Shown here piece after piece: positions 63,436-64,000 of a stretch of DNA of 64,000 bases. Position 1 is the first letter of the stretch. Each line of letters starts with the position of its first letter. Under the pieces are notes generated by a model. The model was not told the origin of the DNA. It did no database searches and saw only the letters and a program-made list of their open reading frames with translations. The position numbers and the translations under genes were made by a program. The DNA comes from Bradyrhizobium sp. KBS0727 (GTDB lineage Bacteria; Pseudomonadota; Alphaproteobacteria; Rhizobiales; Xanthobacteraceae): assembly GCF_005937885.2 (NCBI RefSeq), contig NZ_CP042176.1:5451501-5515500 (forward strand), in the 5' to 3' direction.

Positions 63436-64000
63436 ATGACCAAGGTAAATCCATTTCTCCGCGACCTCGACGAGGTCGTGGCGCGCGGCACCCCGGAGAG
63501 CCGGGCGCGGGCGTTGTGGCATACCACCGATCTGATGATGGCGGGCCGGCATAGCGAGGATGAAATCTGGACCCTCGGCGCCGTCATCGGCCGGCTCGCG
63601 GACGAGATCGAGGTCGCGGCCCGCGCGCAACTCGCCAAGCGGCTGGCCCGCTTCAACGATGCGCCGGTCAATGTCATCCACAAGCTCGCCTTTGACGATT
63701 CGATCGATGTCGCGGGCCCGGTGCTCAAGGAGTCCGAACGGCTCGAGCCGTACGCCATGGTCGCCAATATCTGCCTCAAGAGCCAGTCGCACTTGCTCGC
63801 GATCTCGAAACGGGAATCCCTGGTCGAGATGGTAACAGACGTGCTCGTGACCCGCGGCAACCAGGAGGTCATGACCTCCGTCGCCTCCAACAAGGGTGCA
63901 CGGTTCTCGGAGAGCGGGTTCCGGCACATGATCGAGCATGCCGAGGGCAATTCCGTTCTCGCCGAGCGATTAGGTCTGCGCCAGGACATTCCGAAGCACA
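63436..64000 (+). CDS. DUF2336 domain protein, 3' end outside the window
   Basis: The visible 188 residues start MTKVNPFLRDLDEVVARG and run off the window. LADEIEVAARAQLAKRLAR and VIHKLAFDDSIDVAGPVL match the DUF2336 pattern and the truncated gene at the left edge. No signal peptide. The 154 bases before it (63282-63435) show no clear terminator for uvrD. Confidence 0.82.
   Translation, partial: MTKVNPFLRDLDEVVARGTPESRARALWHTTDLMMAGRHSEDEIWTLGAVIGRLADEIEVAARAQLAKRLARFNDAPVNVIHKLAFDDSIDVAGPVLKESERLEPYAMVANICLKSQSHLLAISKRESLVEMVTDVLVTRGNQEVMTSVASNKGARFSESGFRHMIEHAEGNSVLAERLGLRQDIPKH

Overview
The window is chromosomal DNA from an alphaproteobacterium of the Bradyrhizobium / Nitrobacteraceae type. 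The evidence is high GC, a circularly permuted two-piece tmRNA gene whose tag reads ANDNYAPVAQAA, an alpha-type SspB next to it, the block miaA | serB - degP - DUF2065 - hflC - hflK - folA - thyA, many TRAP and tripartite tricarboxylate transporters, and several families of short palindromic repeats between genes. No rRNA, tRNA, CRISPR array or prophage was seen.

Bases 1-16300 hold branched-chain amino acid and housekeeping genes: a partial DUF2336 gene, ilvC, two exporters, a methyltransferase, ilvH, a PLP-dependent threonine dehydratase-like gene, ilvB, miaA and serB (divergent), degP, DUF2065, hflC-hflK, folA and thyA. Upstream of ilvB is a complete attenuator: a consensus promoter, a 21-codon leader peptide rich in Ile, Leu and Val, and a hairpin with a T run.

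Bases 16300-39300 hold a TctCAB transporter (with a strong terminator between tctA and tctC), a two-part chromate transporter, permuted ssrA plus sspB, fumC, a DUF4169 / ribbon-helix-helix pair, an ABC-F ATPase, a 1226-residue AsmA protein, a cytochrome P450 divergent from a TetR regulator around a long operator palindrome, an MFS carrier, a 2-hydroxyacid dehydrogenase, a fused TRAP transporter with its binding protein, and a class III nucleotide cyclase with an extracytoplasmic sensor.

Bases 39490-49260 are the most interesting part. CcdA, DoxX and a WCHWCH thioredoxin-domain protein come first. They are followed by a bufferin-type RiPP locus: two paralogous, signal-peptide-bearing, six-cysteine precursors, each with its own ECF-like promoter (GTAACC / CGTAGCT) and its own hairpin terminator; then the MNIO (DUF692) maturase, its DUF2063 partner, a creatininase-family protein with altered metal ligands and an exported HExxH protein. 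Start/stop overlaps join maturase to partner and creatininase-like to HExxH protein. Bufferins are copper-binding peptides, so this is probably a metal-buffering operon. The two extra hydrolase-like genes are the least explained part. A SulP transporter follows.

Bases 49440-64000 hold an IS630-type insertion sequence with a split transposase, a His/Gly-rich LTXXQ protein, a GlcD-type FAD oxidase, a thioesterase, a LuxR regulator, a DUF6894 protein, a repeat-rich autotransporter, a GFA protein, uvrD and a second, truncated DUF2336 gene. A dispersed palindromic repeat is translated inside UvrD and, in the same reading frame, forms the C-terminus of MiaA.
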